Source: Planctomycetota bacterium (lineage in GTDB: Bacteria > Planctomycetota > Phycisphaerae > Tepidisphaerales > Tepidisphaeraceae). Taken from it: a DNA stretch of 33,549 nucleotides. Shown in pieces: positions 32,486 to 33,549 of the stretch. The stretch's first letter is position 1, and every line of letters begins with the position of its first letter. The position numbers were made by a program, and so were the translations under genes. The stretch is from the NCBI GenBank assembly GCA_039182125.1, contig JBCDCH010000046.1:1-33549 (forward strand), read 5' to 3'. The notes under the pieces were generated by a model. That model was not told where the DNA came from. It saw nothing but the letters and a program-made list of their open reading frames with translations, and searched no databases.

Positions 32486-33190
32486 TTAGCCCATTGGCTC
32501 CATCACGCGGCGTGCTTCGAGTATGTCGCGTTCTGCGTAGACGCGCGTGGTCTTCGTCTTCGAGTGTGACGCGGGCCCGGCTCTTTGCGAGTTCGGGATG
32601 CTCGTCCGATTCGACGTACAGGCGCTGCACGCGCTCGGCGGCGTTGTGGCGTGGCTGCCCGGGCGACCACGTCGGCACGCCGACGCGCTCGCAGACGTAC
32701 CTGATGGCCGGCCATAGCTCAAAGCCTTGTACGCTTGGCCGTGCCGACGGCTGGAACGCCCGCACGACTCCGATGGGTTGAAGAGCCGAAGATCGAGGCC
32801 GCGTTGCAAGAACGGTTCGACAATCGCGCGTGCTTCCGTACCGAGCCAGACGACGCGAGGTTTTTCGCGATGCGCCGTCTTGTGATGAGCAGGGCGGTAG
32901 GCCCACGGCGTATCGGTCACGCCGATCTATCCTGTTGTCAGGTCGCAGGCCTCGCCCGGCCGGCAACCCGTGGCTAGCTGGATCCGGATCATCGCCGCGA
33001 TTACCGGAGAGCACGTCTCGAGCACGCGCTCAACGTGTTCCGGCGGCACCGCGACGACCGGGCTGTCGGAGACGTAGCAGGTATCGCCGGCGCGAAGGGT
33101 TTTCGACCTTCAACGTCGTCGGGTGCGTCCAGTTGTGCTCGACGTATCAACGCACGAAACGCCGCATCATCGCCAGGTACTTGGTCGACC
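32486..33190 (-). pseudogene. Decayed tyrosine recombinase (phage/island integrase)
   Basis: Read in several minus-strand frames, this region spells a planctomycete-type site-specific integrase. Pieces in order are VVAVPPEHVERVLETCSPVI then AAMIRIQLATGCRPGEACDL (first catalytic Arg), an in-frame TAG at about 32929, DTPWAYRPAHHKTAHREKP, FLQRGLDLRLFNPSES, a frameshift near 32765, VRAFQPSARPSVQG, VPTWSPGQPRHNAAERVQRL (the H-x-x-R box), a degraded stretch where GHSS normally lies, a second frameshift near 32565, and VYAERDILEARRVMEPMG with the catalytic Tyr. The stop codon, at least two frameshifts and the missing GHSS histidine show that it is dead. The N-terminal part is only weakly discernible. 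It sits next to tRNA-Gly. Confidence 0.82.
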
Positions 33191-33460
33191 CGTTTACGCT
33201 CAAGCCGCGCGCCTTGGACTGGCGGGGCGGTATAGGAGTCGGCATGCCCCACATCATCCAGCCATCTTTAGGTGATGGGATCCCTGGCACCGCGCCCCGG
33301 TGTAGTTCCACGCGTTCTTCACGAGACTCGATGAACTGAATCAAGTCGAGAGTTTTGTAGATGGGGACGCCACGGAGGAGGCGCCTGTGGCTAATCTTAC
33401 GATCACTCGCGAGCTGATCGACATCGATCCCGGGAATCGCTTCGGCAGTTTGCTCGGTGG
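33191..33460. other. Unassigned region near the contig end
   Basis: On minus, an open stretch reads GIDVDQLASDRKISHRRLLR and KTLDLIQFIESREERVEL, which looks protein-like but matches nothing I recognise; it may be an upstream partner or the N-terminal remnant of the dead integrase. On plus, GGAGG at about 33377 followed by a GTG at 33387 (VANLTITRELIDIDPGNRFG) could open a gene cut by the contig end. The two readings overlap and I cannot decide between them. Confidence 0.3.
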
Positions 33461-33549
33461 GCGGGCCCCGGGGGGGGTGGGGCCCAACCCGCGGGCCCCC
33501 GGGGGGGACGGGGTAGCATTGGAGGGGGCCGGGGCCGCCCCGCCCGGGG
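33461..33549. other. G/C homopolymer-rich low-complexity contig end
   Basis: The last ~90 bases are dominated by runs of five to eight G or C (for example CCCCGGGGGGGG), unlike anything else in the window. This is typical of low-quality read ends or assembly noise and should not be interpreted biologically. Confidence 0.7.

Noticed and set aside
1-33549. CRISPR array, rRNA genes, intact insertion sequences
   Set aside because: No regularly spaced direct repeats, no rRNA-like sequence and no transposase motifs were seen on either strand.

Overview
The window looks like a contig from a GC-rich marine planctomycete, most likely class Phycisphaerae. The evidence is a giant LEPR-XLL surface protein, PEP-CTERM proteins with dockerin-like EF-hand pairs, a planctomycete-style [24 protein letters not shown] pseudopilin (motif split here: FTLIELLVV, then [15 protein letters not shown]) and secreted beta-glucanases. 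Function calls rest on motifs and remembered family sequences; no database was searched.

Layout. (1) 1-1337: an AT-rich stretch with no recognisable gene abuts a yifB/comM gene cut off just before its Walker A motif. (2) 1623-11732: one 3369-residue mosaic surface protein (LEPR-XLL motif, repetitive acidic beta-rich body, two EF-hand loops, PPC domain, right-handed beta-helix, three tandem double-PKD repeats). (3) 11733-12318: non-coding, carrying a broken 5' half of a tRNA-Gly gene with its upstream flank. (4) 12319-21157: a metallophosphoesterase and a (methyl)malonate-semialdehyde dehydrogenase on the minus strand, divergent from a tight plus-strand operon (beta-ureidopropionase, NCS2 permease, AGXT2/PYD4-like aminotransferase, PYD1-like dihydropyrimidine dehydrogenase, dihydropyrimidinase). 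Together these cover uptake and reductive breakdown of uracil/thymine through beta-alanine to acetyl-CoA/propionyl-CoA. (5) 21616-31805: a beta-glucan (probably laminarin) locus: GH5-fascin-CBM6, pseudopilin, two related PEP-CTERM proteins, a second GH5, a LacI-type regulator and a GH16 enzyme. (6) 31806-33549: an intact tRNA-Gly(TCC), a decayed tyrosine recombinase beside it, and a G/C-rich low-complexity contig end.

The strongest points for follow-up are the pyrimidine operon, whose dihydropyrimidine dehydrogenase lacks the ferredoxin domain of bacterial PreA and resembles plant PYD1; the beta-glucan locus, in which an enzyme and a PEP-CTERM protein share the same EF-hand/PEP-CTERM tail; and the tRNA-Gly half-copy, intact tRNA and dead integrase that bracket both metabolic loci and suggest an old genomic island.
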